64,000 nucleotides of DNA from Halichoerus grypus (taxonomy: Eukaryota > Chordata > Mammalia > Carnivora > Phocidae). Under the pieces are notes generated by a model. That model had not been told where the DNA came from. It worked only from the letters and a program-made list of their open reading frames with translations, and ran no database searches. The stretch lies in NCBI RefSeq assembly GCF_964656455.1, contig NC_135718.1:20782449-20846448 (forward strand). The letters run 5' to 3'. Made by a program: the position numbers and the translations under genes. Positions 12,171-25,745 of the stretch are shown in pieces (position 1 is the stretch's first letter; every line of letters begins with the position of its first letter).

Positions 12171-14839
12171 GTATATGTTTTGACCAGGTGTAAAAGGAGA
12201 AATATAACTTAGATACTAAAGACCCAGCTCTGGAAATAAAATAGCAGTATGTATGTCTCAGATAGACTTAGCATCGAGTGCTCACCCCCTAAAAAGCAAT
12301 GGGGGTATATATCTGAGATATGTGTAACTGTTCTTTTTAACACAGAGTTTGAATCCATTATGATAGAGTCAGAACACACTGCATCCTGGCCTGTTGGGTG
12401 TTGAGATAATCAGGGCTTTGGGGGGAGGTTTCTGTCCATTTGTTGTTTTCTATAAACGTGTCTGGATGGAAATAAAACTGGGTGGGAAGGTATTTGATCA
12501 TATTGACATGTGAAATTATCTTTTAAACCTCTCCTCTATTTGGGCTGTGGAGATAGCTATCTATGTGTTCAAAGGTGTGGCTATAAGATCTCCCACCAAC
12601 CAGCATGGATTTACTGATCATTTACGTGCTTTTTGCTGAGATTGGATCTGTCCTAGACACTAATGGGAATCTCTTTACTCGAATGGTTTCAGTTCTTATT
12701 TAGTAGACAAGTAGTGATTAGAAATTACAAAATGATGGGACAAAAATAAAGACAGACCAAAGGCCAATGAGGTGAATTCAGTGTAGAAAAATTGCTTGGC
12801 TTTAAACAAATTGCTTTAAAATGAATCACTTTCCAACATGTAAAAATATTATTAAAATAGAAATACAGATTCCAAACAATATTTATATTTGTATCATTTC
12901 AAATGATTAGAAACTCTGGGCCTACATTTCCACATGGCCAAGACTGTTAGGAACTGTTCCAGTCTCTTTGCTTTCTATTGTCTTAATTCAGTTTCATTCA
13001 CCCATTTGGGTTACCTTTCTGGTGCTGTAGGTTTATAGGTTTATTATCTCTAATTAAGCAATAATTAAATCCAAACCTGATGATTGATGCCTTAGGAATC
13101 TAGGGAGGAGAAGGTCAGTGAGGGCTGGAATAGTCAGAGGAAGCCTCACAAAGGAAGTGGGAACTAAGTTGTCTTATAAAAAATCAGGATGTAGACAAGG
13201 AAAGGGATACATGCAGGGTACTTTAGAGCAGTGTTCCTGAGAAACAGCAGAAAAAAATCAAATGCAAAATAAATTATAGAGGGATTAAAGTTCTACACAT
13301 GAAAATCAACCCCTAAAACTTGACGAAGGCAGTGGAGGAGACCATCTTTATGATATCAGGACTTGAAAAGACATTTTTTTTTTTTTACACTAGACAGAAA
13401 AATCACAATCCATAAAAAATCATGTTTGACCTTTTTGAAAATTAAAAAAATATTTTGATCAAAATAGAAATCAGACTTGGAATAATGACTTACTACGAAT
13501 GACACTAGCAAATAATTATATAAAGAATTTACAAAGAATTTCTATAAAGTGCAAAAGGCAAGTCAACAAAAGGAGCACAATTTAATGAAAATGCCATTCA
13601 AAAAAGAGGAAACAAATAGTAAAGATAGGAAAGCATGCTCACTTTTAAAACTCTCAGGGTTACATAAATTAACAGTGAAATGTCATTCTGTAATGTATTT
13701 GCAAAATTTTAAGCAGTTGGCAATCATGGGGGAAATTAGTAACTTACAGACTGCTAGTAGGAATGTGAATTGGTAAAATCCTTTGCAAGTTGGCAGTGTT
13801 TTGTAAAGTTGAGTATTCATTATATACCTTTGAAACAATTTTGTGTTTGTGTGTGTCCATTTATCCTAGGGAAATTATTTCATATTTGTGCAAGGAACCA
13901 TTTGGAAGAATGTCCAATGTAGCATTGCATGTAAAACCCAAAAGAGTGTTCCTCAGCAAGAAATAGCTAAATAATTGGTGGTATACACACTCAAGGGAAA
14001 ACTACTATAGTGAAAATGAATAGGCTAGTACTACATATTTCAACTTAACAAAATTTTATAAAAGCAGTAACTTCCAAACAGCACATATAACATGGTATCC
14101 TTTATGTCAAATATGAAAACATGCAAAACACAAACAAACCAATAAAAGACTAAATGAACATTCTAGGGAGGAGGGAATATTTTGGACTAGAAATAGGTTG
14201 TGTGGCGGAAGGTATAACTGTTCTGATCTGGCTCAAACTTGGAGGTGCCTGGATTGGGACAGCATATGAAATACAGGCTCTACTGCTGGACCTTCGAGAA
14301 TCCCTCTGCTTTCATTATCTGATCAAGCAGCCACTGTCCTCTTTTCAAAGCTGTTACCTGGGGGAAAATAGCTCTTATAGATTGATGTGTAAGACACTAT
14401 TCATGTATGGTTACAAAACATTATCTGAAGGAAGATGAAAGTCTGCAGAGCAGTCAGCTCTGAAAGAAAAAGGAAAGGAAGAGTTACAAACCATTTTTCA
14501 TTCTTCTTTCACCTGAGGGGAAGGTTTAGAAACTCACTCATTGAGCTCATTCACTCAATCAAATAAATGTTACCTATTGCTTCAATATTTTCAGTGGGTT
14601 TCTAAACTGCTCTCTCGGCCCTTTGTTCCTGCCTGCAGTATCTGCCTCCTTCATACCAGATGAATCTCCTAACAGCACGTTTTTGAAAATTTATGGCCAG
14701 CTCTGTCCTCTAAGGTTCCAATTCTGCATCCTCCAATATCTGGCTCCAGCTTCTCTTGTGAGGCTTACCAGCTGCTCACTTCACAGATGCTTGCTGAGAG
14801 TCTGTGTTGTGCAGCCTTCTTTGTGAGCACTGGGGTCTT
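12171..14839. other. Unique or very old repeat sequence
   Basis: Only faint old-repeat character (12,610-12,770 and 13,085-13,220). The 94-codon frame at 14,154-14,438 is not recognisable. Confidence 0.45.
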
Positions 14840-15079
14840 GAGAGGAAGAAGGACAAGGACACTTTCCTCAGAGTGTTTTCATTCCAGTGGGGGATACAGA
14901 TGACAAACATTGAGCCCACAAGGAAGATGATGGCATATGGCATAAATGCTATGCATTCAGGAAAACAAGGTAGGGTGGTCAGAGAAGACCCCTTTGCCAA
15001 GATGATATCTGAGCTGAATTCTGAGAGATAAGAAAGTCTCAGCCATGCAAATATCCGTGAGATAGGAGATTGATGTCTC

Positions 15080-15290
15080 TGTTTTCTTTCTTATACTCTG
15101 GCCTAACTGGCCTCTTTGCCCAAAACACATTCTATTCTTCCTGATTGCTGTGCTTTGGCTTAGGCTATTTCCTCTTTCCAAAACGTATCTCCTCCAGTGT
15201 CCACCTGTGGGAGCCTCCATGCCTTTTAGATCCCACCTCTTCCAAATGCTATCTATCTGACCTCTCCTAGTTTAAGTGTTAGTGCTGGAT
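15080..15290 (+). mobile_element. L2-like fragment
   Basis: Runs of L2 3'-region character: CTATTTCCTCTTTCCAAAAC, TGCCTTTTAGATCCCACCTC and CTATCTGACCTCTCC. Confidence 0.5.
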
Positions 15291-17194
15291 CTTCTCTGTG
15301 TTAGAACTCTCCCAATTACATGTGACAGAAGTTGAGTTGGACTAAGAGTAAGCACACAATGGTGAAATTTGTTAATTTAGGGAAACACACCATAGAATTA
15401 GAGGTAGAGTTAGTCCCAGGGATGCCTGTATGTCGGGGTTTGTCAAAAGGGGAAGTGCTTCTCTGGATTGCATTTTGTCTGTTCGTACTTCCTTAAAAGC
15501 ATCATCCCAAAAGTGCTGCTTTCCCTCTGCAGCAGGGCCTTCTTGTGGCAGCAGCTGAATCCTGTTTAGTTTTTCCAGCACACAGCTCCCCCATGCCTTC
15601 CATACCATCCTCTCACACTGACCACCCCCCCCCCCATGAGCCCCCAGGTACCAGCATCCAGCTGCCTGACAACGTGTTTGAAAAGTCTAGGTCCCAGGTC
15701 CTTGTCATCACTCTTTCAAGTTGAGTGACTCCAGAACTGAGTGGCAAGCAGTCTCTCTTCGGAGGTCTGGGTTCTGGTCCGTGATGCACCTCTCTCAAGG
15801 AAGTGCATTTCAGCCCTCTTCTTTGTATTTCTAGGGTGTCACATTATGGCTATTTAAAATCTATATTAACTTTCTGTATTTCCACATTTTCTACAAAAGA
15901 CTTTGTATTCTTATTCAGGAAAGAAATGAAAATAAAATAAAGGCACTCAGAGATACTAAGGAACTTTCACAGGGTTCAAATTATTAAGTCTTTCAATTGA
16001 AATTTAAGCCCAGTTCTCTTATTTCCCAGCTATAACTTTCCTCTCAATGCCATGCTTGCTTCCTATAGGAAAAACTGGAATCACATCTGCCTTAGTTAAT
16101 AGCACTTACTTTATACATATGGTTTGGCTTTGTTCACTCACACTTACTCAGTGTATCTGTGGAAGGCATGGTGAGTAATGTGTGCCTTGGGATGAGTACT
16201 CATGTTCTGTCTCTTGGCCTTGAGAGAGCACAGGACTCACTGTCCTTCAGATGTTACCTGCTTGGATTGCTTGCATAAATTTGACTCCTATCATAACTGG
16301 CCTGTTTTTCATTTGTTTTTGTTGTGCCAGTCTCCTCCTGAGATGTTGCTTGCCCAGTCGCTTTATTTTCTTGCTGGTTTGGCTTTGCTCAACCCACTCT
16401 AGTCTCACACATCCATCTATAAATTGACCTAGCCTTCCTTCCGGTGATGATCTGTACCCAACTCTTCTCCTTTTTAGATAGTTTTAAACACAGTTTTGAA
16501 AGGTCGAAGTTTAGGTGAAAGGCTAATAAGCACTCAACCTAAAAGCAAAAGGTCAGCAAGTTGTTTTCCTTAAAAAAAAAAAAAAAAAGGAGCCATTGAA
16601 CCTCTGTTAACAACTTTATTAGCAAGTGCTAATAGGTTTGGCAAAGGTGCAGTTTTCCATTAGTTTAATTGAATAAGGATGGAGATTAAATTTTCTCCTC
16701 TGTTTAGGCTACCTCAGGGTGTCATTTCAGACTTTATTTATTTATTTATTATTTATTTATTTATTTATTTATTTATTATTTTAAGTTGAAATGCCCATGG
16801 GCTCAAAGAAACTTGTTAGGAAGATAGGACAGGTATAGAAGTCAGTGATTAGAAGCCAGCAGGGCATTTTCAAATAGTCTCTCTTTGAGGGGCAAGTTTT
16901 CTTTCTTATGTAAGCTTCAGTCATCTTTTACCCTCCTCCCCCTCCTTCTTGTTTCTCTTCAGGAAAATGGTCATTTGTCTATAGCCATATTAGTGTTAGC
17001 CCTCTCCTTATTTGCCCAGGAGGCTCCTAGAAATGAGGTCCAGAGCAGGAAAGCGTGCTAACTTACCAATGAGACTATATTTCCTTGAGTCACAACTGCT
17101 ATGAACACGGCCACACAGATGACTATATTGTACATTTTTCTGCTGCCACATTACATTTGTCTTCACAAGTAATTGCACCATTTTATTTTTCTTC
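15291..17194. other. Unassigned sequence
   Basis: A C-run (15,626-15,635), an A-run (16,572-16,587) and the TTTA microsatellite are the only distinct features. Confidence 0.5.
16733..16783. repeat. (TTTA)n microsatellite
   Basis: About twelve TTTA units with one phase break. Confidence 0.95.
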
Positions 17195-17640
17195 CATGCA
17201 ATATCATGAAATAGGTGGTACATTATAATCTCCATTTCACAGATGAGGGAAATTGAGGATCATAGGAATTAAATGAGTTGCCATTCTTTTCAGCTCTAAT
17301 TTCAGGAAATCATTTTGCATTCTGGTGCCCAAATAATTTTGATGTACTATAGACTGTGTCACTCCCCTCAAAACCCTCCCACTGCCAATGAAATAAAATA
17401 TAAACTCTTGAGTGTGACTTGCCATATTTTCTTGATCTAACTATTTGTTAGATCTTCTGTTAATCTTCTATAACCGTATATTGGGATCTCTTACTGAAAG
17501 CATTTATTAATAATAACTAATGTATAGAACACTTACTATAATCTAGGCACTTAATAAATGCTTTAGGTAAATAATCTTATTACAAGTATGTGAGGGAGAC
17601 ACTATTAAGATCACCATTTTGCAGATATATTCATTCTACA
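17195..17640 (-). mobile_element. Old repeats: MIR remnants with an L2-like piece between
   Basis: 17,195-17,285 (TCCATTTCACAGATGAGGGA) and 17,505-17,640 (AATAATCTTATTACAAG and a CACCATTTTGCAG end) look like reversed MIR. The segment between them has the ATGAAATAAAATATAAACTC pattern seen in L2-class repeats. The exact families are uncertain. Confidence 0.45.
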
Positions 17641-19655
17641 TCCACTCATTCTACAAATATTCTTGGCATGTCTCCTATATGACAAATAGTATAGGTAAGA
17701 ATACAGCAGTAACAAAATGTACAAAAACCTATTAACTATTTTTTATATATATATTGAAGTATTGTTGACATACTAGTTTCAGGTTATAACATGCTGATCT
17801 GACATACGCATTACCAAATGCTCACTACAATAAGTGCACTTACTTTCTGCCATATAAAATTATTACAATATTAGTGACTATATTTGCTATGCTGTACTTT
17901 TCATCTCCGTGACTTACTTCTTTTATAACTGGAAGTTTGTACCTCTTAATTCCTTTATCTATTTTGCCAATCCTCCATCTCCCTCCCTTCTGGCAATCAC
18001 CAATTTTTTACTCCATATTTATGAGTCTTTTTGTTTATCGTATCTTTGTTCCTTTGTTTTTTAGATTCTACATATAAATGAAATCATGGGATATTTATCT
18101 TTCTCTGACTTATTTCACTAGCGTAATACCTAAGTCCATCTGTGTTGTCACAAACAGCAAGATTTCATGCTTCTTTATGGCTGAGTAATATTGTATATAT
18201 GTATACCACATCTTCATTATCCATCTATCAGTGGACATTTAGGTTGCTTCCATATTTTGGCTATTGTAAACAATTCTGCAATAAATACAGGTGTGCATAT
18301 ATCTTTTTGAATTAGTGCTTTTGTTTTCTTTGTGTAAATAAATACACAGAAGTGGAATTACTGGATCATATGGTATTTCTTTTTTTTTTTTAATTTTATG
18401 AGGCACTTCCATCTCTTTTCTACAGTGGCTACACCAGTTTACAGTTCAACCAACCATGCATGAAGTTTCTCTTTTCTCCACATCCTCACCAACACTTATT
18501 TCTTATCTTTTTGATGCTAGCCATTCTGACTGATGTGAGATATTTCACTGTGGTTTTGACTTGTATTTCCCTGATGAGTAATGATGCTGAGCATCTTTTC
18601 ATGTGTCCGTTGGCCATCTGTATGTCATCTTTGGAAAAATGTCTATTCAGGTCTCTGCCCATTTTTAATAAGGTTAAAATGTTTTTTTGATGTCAAATTT
18701 TAGGAGTTCTCTATATATTTTGAGTATCAACCTTTTATCGGATATATCATTTGCAAATAACCTCTCATTCGGTAAGTTGCCTTTTTAGGCAAAATGCTTT
18801 TTAGCTTGATGTAGTCACAATAGTTTATTTTTGCTTTTGTTGCCCTTGCCTGGGGAGATATTCAGAAAAAAATAAGGCTGAAGCCCAAAAGATTACTGCC
18901 TATGTTTTCTTCTTGGAGTTTTATCATTTCAGGTCTTCTATTTTAGGTCTTTAATCCATTTTGAATTTACTTTGTGTATTTGGTAGTTCATTCTTTTGCA
19001 TGTAGCTATTCAGTTTTCCCAACACCATTTATTGAAGAGACTGTTTTCCTCCATTGCATGTTCTTGCCTCCTCTGTTGTAGATTAATTAACCATATAAGC
19101 ATGGGTTTATTTCTGGGCTCTCTATTTTGTTCTGTTGATCAGTGTCTATTTTTGTGCCAGTACCATACTGTTTAGATTGCTATAGGTGTGTAATATATCT
19201 TAAAATCTGGGAATATGATACTTCCAGATTAGTTCTTTTTCTCGCAAGATTGTTTGGCTATCTAGGGTCTCTGTAGTTCCATACAAATTCTGTGATTATT
19301 TGTTTTAGTTCTGTGAAAAATACTATTGGTATTTTGATAAGGATTGTATTGTATTTGTAGATTACTTTGGATAGTATGGATATTTAACAATATTCTTCCA
19401 ATCCATGAGCAAGGTATCCAGTTCCATGTATTTGTATCATCTTCAATTTATTTCATCAATGTCTATGGTTTTCAGAGTACAGGTCTTTTACCGCCTTAGT
19501 TAAGCTTATTCCTTGGTATGTTATTCCTTTGATACAATCATAAATGGGATTATTTTCTTCTCTTTCTGTTAGTTCACTATTGATGTACAGAAATGCAGCA
19601 GATATCTGTATATTGATTTTTTTTGTATTCTGTACCTTTACTGAATTTTTTGGTA

Positions 19656-19958
19656 CTAATAGTTTTTTGGTGGAGTCTTTAGTGTTTTCTTATATATGTC
19701 ATCTGAAAATAGGGACAGTTTTAAATTTTCCTTAAGAATTTGGATGACTTTTATTTCTTTTTCTCGTCTAATGACTGTGGCTAGTATTTTCCCTACTATG
19801 TTGAATAGAAGTGATGAAAGTGGCCATCCTTGGTTTAGAGGAAAAGCTTTCAACTTTTTACCATTGAGTATAATGTTAGCTGTGGGTTTGTCATATATGG
19901 CCTTTATTATGTTGACATGTATTCCCTTTATACCCACTTTGTTGGGAGTTTTTATCAT
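19656..19958 (-). pseudogene. Old L1 ORF2 reverse-transcriptase fragment
   Basis: A 100-codon remnant of the L1 reverse transcriptase. It contains the region around [14 protein letters not shown] and the catalytic-motif area read as LSLFSDD, where L1 normally has FADD (F84, S85, D86, D87 in this frame). The conserved QGCPLSP-type motif is degraded to QGWPLSS. It is a relic inside the old L1 at 17,740-24,725. Confidence 0.8.
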
Positions 19959-21998
19959 GAATGGATATTGAATTTTGCCAGTTTTTTTTCTGTGTATATT
20001 GAGATGATCACATGATTTTCATTCATTTTATTAACCCTAAGGTATGACATTGATTTGCAAATAATGGATCATCCTTGCATCCCACTATATCATAGTGAAT
20101 AATCCTTTTAATGAATCATTGAATTTGGTTTTCTAATATTTTGTTGAGGGCTATCTCATCTATGTTCATCAGGGATATGGGCTTATAATTTCCTTTTTTG
20201 TAGTGACTTTGATTTTGGCATCAGGGTAATACCTGGCCTTACAGAATAAAATTTGGAAGCATTCCGTCCTCTTCTATTTTTTTGGAATAGTTAAAGAAGG
20301 ATAGGTATTAACTTCTCTTTAAATGTTGGATAAAATTAGCCTATGAAGCCGCCTGGACTTTTGTTTGTTGGTAGTGTTTTAATTACTGATTGACTTTCCT
20401 TACTAGTAACCTGTCTGTTGAGATTTTCTATTTCTTCATTTAGTTTTGGAAGATTGTGTGTTTCTATGAATTTATGCATTTCTTCTAGGTTGTCCAATTT
20501 GTGAGAAGATAATTTTGTAATAATTCTTTATATTTCTGTGGTGTCAGTTATTTCTTCTTTAATTTCTGAATTCAGGTACTTTTTTCAGTAATAAGTCTGC
20601 CTAAAGGTTTATCAATGTTCTTTAAAGAATCAATTTTTAGTTTTGATTTTTTTTTTCTATTGTTAGTCTCCATTTCATTTATTTTTGCTTTAATCTTTAT
20701 TTTCTTTTTTCTAACTTTGGGCTTTGTTTTTGTTTTTTTAGTTCCTTCAGGTATAAGGTTAGATTGTTAAGATTTTTACTGTTTCTTGATGTAGAACTGT
20801 ATTGTTGTACATTTGTTTCATAGAATTGCTTTTGCTGTGTCCCAAATATTTTGAACCATTGTGTTTCCAATTACATCTCTTTCAAGGCTTTTTGTTTTGT
20901 TTTGTTTTTTGTTTTTTTCTTTTTGATTTCCTTATTGACCATTGGTGTTTAGTCACATGTTATATAGCTTTCACTTGTTTGTATTTTTTTTTTCTATTTT
21001 TTTCTTGTAATTGGTTCCCAGTTTTATGGTGTTGTGCTCAGAAAAGATGCTTGATATGATTTCAGTCATCTCAAAGTTAATGACTTTTTTGTGGCCTCAC
21101 ATGTGATCTGCCTTGGAAAATGTTTTCATGTGCACTTGAAAAGAATATATATTCTATTCTTGAATGGAATGTTCTGTACATATCTGTTTATCTGGTTTAA
21201 TGTGCTATTCAAAGCCACTGTTTTCTTAATAACATTCTGTGGGGTGAAATATCCATTGATGTAAGTGGTATATTAAAATCCCCTGCTATTGTATTACTGT
21301 TCATTTCTCCTTTATGCCTGTTAATATTTGCTTTATATAATGCTTCTATGTTGGGTGCATAGATTTTTACAATTGTTATATCCTCATGTTGGATCAGCGC
21401 TTTACTATTACATTATTATGTAATTCCCCCTTTTTCTGTTTTGTAGTCTGTTTTAAAATCTATTTTATATGCTATTTTGTATGTAGAAGTATTGCTACCT
21501 CCCCCCCTTTTTTTCTTCCATTTGTTTGGAATATCTTTTTCCTTTCCTTCACTAAAAATCTGTTTCTCTAGGTCTGAAGTGAGTCTCTTGTAGGCAGCAG
21601 ATAGATGATTTTTAAAAAATCTATTTAGTCACCCAAGGTCTTTTGTTTAGAATGTTTAGTCCCTTTATATTTAAGGTAATTATTGGAAAAATAAAAAAAA
21701 ATTAAAAAGTAATTATTGATAAGTGTGTACTTACTACCATTTTGATAATTGTTTTCTGGTTGTTTTTGTAGTTGTCTTTTTTTTTTCTTCTCTTGTTCTC
21801 TTAAGACCCTTATGATTTGACTACTTATTTTAGTATTACACTTAGATTTCTTTCTCTTTATTTTTTGTGTATCTATTATAGGTCCTTGGTTTATAGTTCG
21901 TATAAGGTTCACATATAGCATCCTATATATAGAGAGAGAGCAGCCTGTGGTAGGTTGATAGTCACTTAAGTTCAAACATTTAAAAGCACTACATTTTT

Positions 21999-22188
21999 TT
22001 TTTTTTAAAGATTTTATTTATTTATTTGAGAGAGAGAATGAGATAGAGCATGAGGGGGGAGGGTCGGAGGGAGAAGCAGACACCCTGCTGACAACAGGGA
22101 ACCCGATGCGGGACTCGATCCTGGGACTCCAGGATCATGACCCGAGCCAAAGGCAGTCACTTAACCAACTGAGCCACCCAGGCGCCCC
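21999..22188 (-). mobile_element. Can-SINE inside the old L1
   Basis: Reverse-orientation SINE ending in GAGCCACCCAGGCGCCCC. Perfect 18-bp duplication TAAAAGCACTACATTTTT at 21,981-21,998 and 22,189-22,206. It postdates the host L1. Confidence 0.93.
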
Positions 22189-23110
22189 TAAAAGCACTAC
22201 ATTTTTACTTTCCCATCTTGTTTTATGTATATGATATCATATTTTACATCTTTTTATTTTATATATTCTTTGACTAATTTTTATAGATATAATTGATTTT
22301 TACTGCTTTTGTCTTTTATCTTTCATGCCACTTTTGTGATTGATCTACTTCCTCTACTGTATGTTTGCTTTTCCCAGTAAAGTTTTTTTTTTTTCTTTCA
22401 TAATTTTCTTATGTTAAGTTACTGACTTTCATTTTCACTTGAAGAAGCTCCTTTAACATTTCTTGTAAGGTTAGTTTAGTGATGATGAACTCCTTTGTTT
22501 GTCTGAGAAACTCTTTATCTCTCCTTCAATTCTTAATGATAATCTTGCCAGGTAGAGAATTCTTGGTTGCAGGTTTTTTCCCCTTTCAGGAAATTGAATA
22601 TATCATGCTACTGTCTTCAGGCCTGCAAAATTCCTGCTGAAATCAACTAATAGCCTTATGGGGATCTCGCTTGTATATAACTATTTGCTTTTCTCTTGTT
22701 ACTTTTAAGATTCTCTTTTTATTTTTATTTTCCCCATCTTAATTATTATGTGTCCACCTGGTGTGGACCTCCTTGAGTTCATCTTGTTTGGGCTCTCTGT
22801 GCTTCCTGGACCTGTATATCTGTTTTCTTTCCAAGGTTAGGCAAGTTTTCAGCTATTATTTCTTCAAATAAATTTCTGACCCTTGCTTGCTCTCTTCTCC
22901 CTCTGGGACCCATATAGTGTGAATGTTAATACACTTGATGTTTCCCAGAAGTCTCTTAACCTATTCTCACTTTTAAAATTATTTAAAAAAAAATTTTTGC
23001 TTTTATGATTTCCATTACTTTGTCTTCAAGATGGCTGATCTGTCCTCCTGCATCCTCTAATCTATTAGTTCTCTTTAGTGTATTTTCATTTCAGTTGTTG
23101 TATTCTTCAG

Positions 23111-23320
23111 CTATGACTGGTTCTTTATATTTTCTATCGCTTTGTTACAGTTCTCACTGAGTTCATTCACTTTTCTTTCAAGTCTGTTGAACATCTTTAT
23201 GACCATTACTTTGAACTCTTTATCAGATAGATTGTTTACCTCTGTTTCATTTAGCTCTTTTTCTGGGGTGTTGCCTTGTTTTTGTTTTGGAACATGTGCC
23301 TCTGTCTCATTTTGTCTCAC
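23111..23320 (-). pseudogene. Old L1 ORF1 N-terminal fragment
   Basis: A 69-codon frame with the ORF1p N-terminal pattern: a basic or polar start, NTPEKELNETEVNNLSDKEF, then the start of the coiled coil (VIKMFNRLERKVNELSEN). Its Met at 23,320 is probably the original ORF1 start, which places the 5' UTR to its right at 23,321-24,725. Confidence 0.75.
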
Positions 23321-24179
23321 TGTCTGTGTTTGTACTCTGTATTAGGTGGGTCAGCTATGTCTCTGATCTTGACCTTATGTAGAAGGTTTCCTGTGGCACC
23401 TGGTGGTGCAATCCTTTCCGGTTACAAGAAGCAGGTTTTCCAGTGGCATTCTCTGTGTGAGCTGTGTGTGCCCTCCTGTGCCACATCAGAATGTGAGCAT
23501 TCTGATGGGTGAGGCTGCTCCTTAGCTGAGCAGTCTTCAGTGACTCTCTGTGACTGCTGGTGCACTGGTGGACAGGCTTGCCCCTGGTATGACTGACTAA
23601 GAGGGCTAGCTGTAACTGCTGCAGGTATATAGGTGGGTGGAGCTAGCTCCCCTAATTCTCAGGGCAGGAGTTATTCTGTAGGGGCACCAGTACTGGCTGT
23701 GGCTACTTGCTAGGTGTGGTGAGGTAGTAGTTATTCTGGGGGCATGCCAGTCATGACTGATGCTGCCCACGGGTGTGGTGAGGCAGGAGCCATTTTGGAG
23801 GTGTGCCTGCCAGGGCAAGTCCACAAAGGAACCCCAGGGTGGGGCATGCAGTGCTACGTAGATGGTGTCAGAACTGGCTCCCACCAGTGTCTTACTAGCT
23901 AGACTAAAAGAGAGCAAGAAAAATGGCACCTGATTATACCTCTATTCCCAGAGAAAACTCCTACAGATCTCTGTCCCTCCAGCAGACTTCCTGAAATTGG
24001 TCAATAAATCTTCATGTATACCCCAGGTGTTGTTAAAACTGCTGCTTTTGGTCTGAGGCTGAGTGATAAAGCACACTGGCCCTTTAAGAACAGAGACTAC
24101 ATTTCCTTTAGCCTTCTGGCTCTCTCAGAGTTAAGCCCCACTGGTTTCCAAAACTGGAGCTAAACCCTGCCAATTTTCA

Positions 24180-24374
24180 TTTTTTTAAAAAAGGTTTATT
24201 TATTTTTGAAAGAGAGAGACAAGAGGGGCAGACGGGAGAAGGAAAGAGAATCTTAAGCAGACTCTGCACTGAGCCTGGAGCCCAACGTGGGGCTCTATCT
24301 CAAAACCTTGAGATTGTGACCTGATCCAAAATCAAGAGTCCACTGCTCAACCAACTGAGCCACCCAGGCATCCC
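24180..24374 (-). mobile_element. Can-SINE inside the 5' UTR of the old L1
   Basis: Reverse SINE with a diverged head (GAGCCACCCAGGCATCCC). Duplication AAACCCTGCCAATTTTCA at 24,162-24,179, with one mismatch at 24,375-24,392. Confidence 0.9.
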
Positions 24375-24805
24375 AAACCCTGCCAGTTTTCAAAGCCAGA
24401 CATTATGGGGACCTATATTCCTGGTGCAGTTCCCCAGGGCCATAGTCACATAATTTGGGGCTTGATCCCCTTTCTTCTCAGGAAGCACCTTCATGCCTGT
24501 GATATCCCTCTTGCTTGTGGGTGCTGCTGCACTGGGGGTTTGGTTCCCTGCCATGTCTCTTCCCCCTCCTGCCCTTCTCAATGTGGTCTTTTTGCCTTTC
24601 ATGTGGAAGATCTGGTCTGTCAGTCTCAGGTCATGTTCAGAGTGAGTTGTGTTACATGTAGATGCTGCTTCTGTGTCTGTGGGAGGTGAGCTCAGGATCC
24701 TCCTACTCTGCCACCTTCCTCTCTCTCCGAAATTCATTTTTAAAGTGCAGGCCAAGAGGCCAGGCCCTTTGTGTGCCAAGTCCTGTGGTCCATTATGTAC
24801 TTTTA

Positions 24806-24999
24806 TTTTAAATATTTCATTTATTTATTTTAGAGAGTGTGGGGAGGAGCAGAGGGAGAGGGAGAGAGAGAATCCTCAAGCAGACTCCCCGCTGAGTGCA
24901 GAGCCCAATGTGGGGCTTAATCCCAAGACCCTGATATCATGACCTGAGCCAAAACCAGGAATAAGCTGCTCAATTGACTGAACCACCCAGGTGCTCCAA
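24806..24999 (-). mobile_element. Can-SINE
   Basis: Reverse SINE just beyond the end of the old L1. Duplication CATTATGTACTTTTA at 24,791-24,805 and 25,000-25,014. Confidence 0.9.
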
Positions 25000-25564
25000 C
25001 ATTATGTACTTTTAAATAAAACTTTGTTGCCTTAAAAAATGTTTTATCTGAGGAACTTTTAAAATAGTAATCTCTAGGGTATTTGAAATACTTTTTTTTT
25101 TTTTCAAAAACTCAAACTTAATTTAGGGGCAGAACAATTTTTTTTTTCAATTAGTAAAAAAAAGGGAGACTGGCTTGTAAACCACAGATTTCTCCCGAGA
25201 ACTAAATGAGTTGAAAGCTCAGCCTTCATTATAGGGCAAGGATCAATTTGTCTGAGCTAAACTGCATTGATTCCCTATACAAGTGCTTGTTTGAGTGGCT
25301 GACATTTGTTTGTGATGTAGGCCAAAGTCTGATGGTTAATTTTCTGATCAATTTGGGTTAAATGTCCAAAAAACAGGAAATAAACTGTTATCCTGCATTT
25401 ATAATTTCTACCTCTACTGAGCATTTACGATGATTTGGGTACACTTGAGGCCATCCAAATCCTGTAGGAAGAGTGCAAAGATGGGCATAACATTGTCCTT
25501 TAGAGTTGGGGTTCTGGAGTTAGAATGCTTGGGTTGGAATCCCAGTTCTGCCACTTTACATAAT

Positions 25565-25745
25565 TACTTTATTTGATCCTGCCCCCCCAAAACATAAACC
25601 AATGACTAGGGAATATTATTCCTATTTTCCAGATGCAGAAACTGAGGCTAAGAAAGTTTGTGTAATTGGTCAAATTTGCACAGTCTGCAAGGGATTAAAC
25701 CTGTGTCTGAGTGTAAAGCTTAGCCCTTCAGCCATGATACTGTAC
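25565..25745 (-). mobile_element. MIR fragment, reverse
   Basis: CCTATTTTCCAGATGCAGAA, ACTGAGGCTAAGAAAG and later TTAGCCCTTCAGCC are a reversed MIR. A small forward MIR-like piece (TTGGAATCCCAGTTCTGCCA) lies just before it at 25,515-25,560. Confidence 0.65.

Larger units (their letters stand above)
17740..24725 (-). mobile_element. Old, nearly full-length L1 (about 6.6 kb without inserts)
   Basis: The plus strand shows an L1 in reverse. 3' UTR sequence starts near 17,740, the end of ORF2 near 18,200, and the reverse-transcriptase region lies near 19,650-19,960. ORF2 continues to about 21,950, ORF1 ends its N-terminus near 23,320, and GC-richer 5' UTR sequence runs to about 24,720. Every frame is broken many times, so the element is old (L1MA/L1MB-like age by my judgement). 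Two Can-SINEs are inserted at 21,999-22,188 and 24,180-24,374. Subfamily not assigned. Confidence 0.85.

Noticed and set aside
23606..23929. 107-codon frame as a gene
   Set aside because: It lies in the 5' UTR of the old minus-strand L1 and matches no protein.
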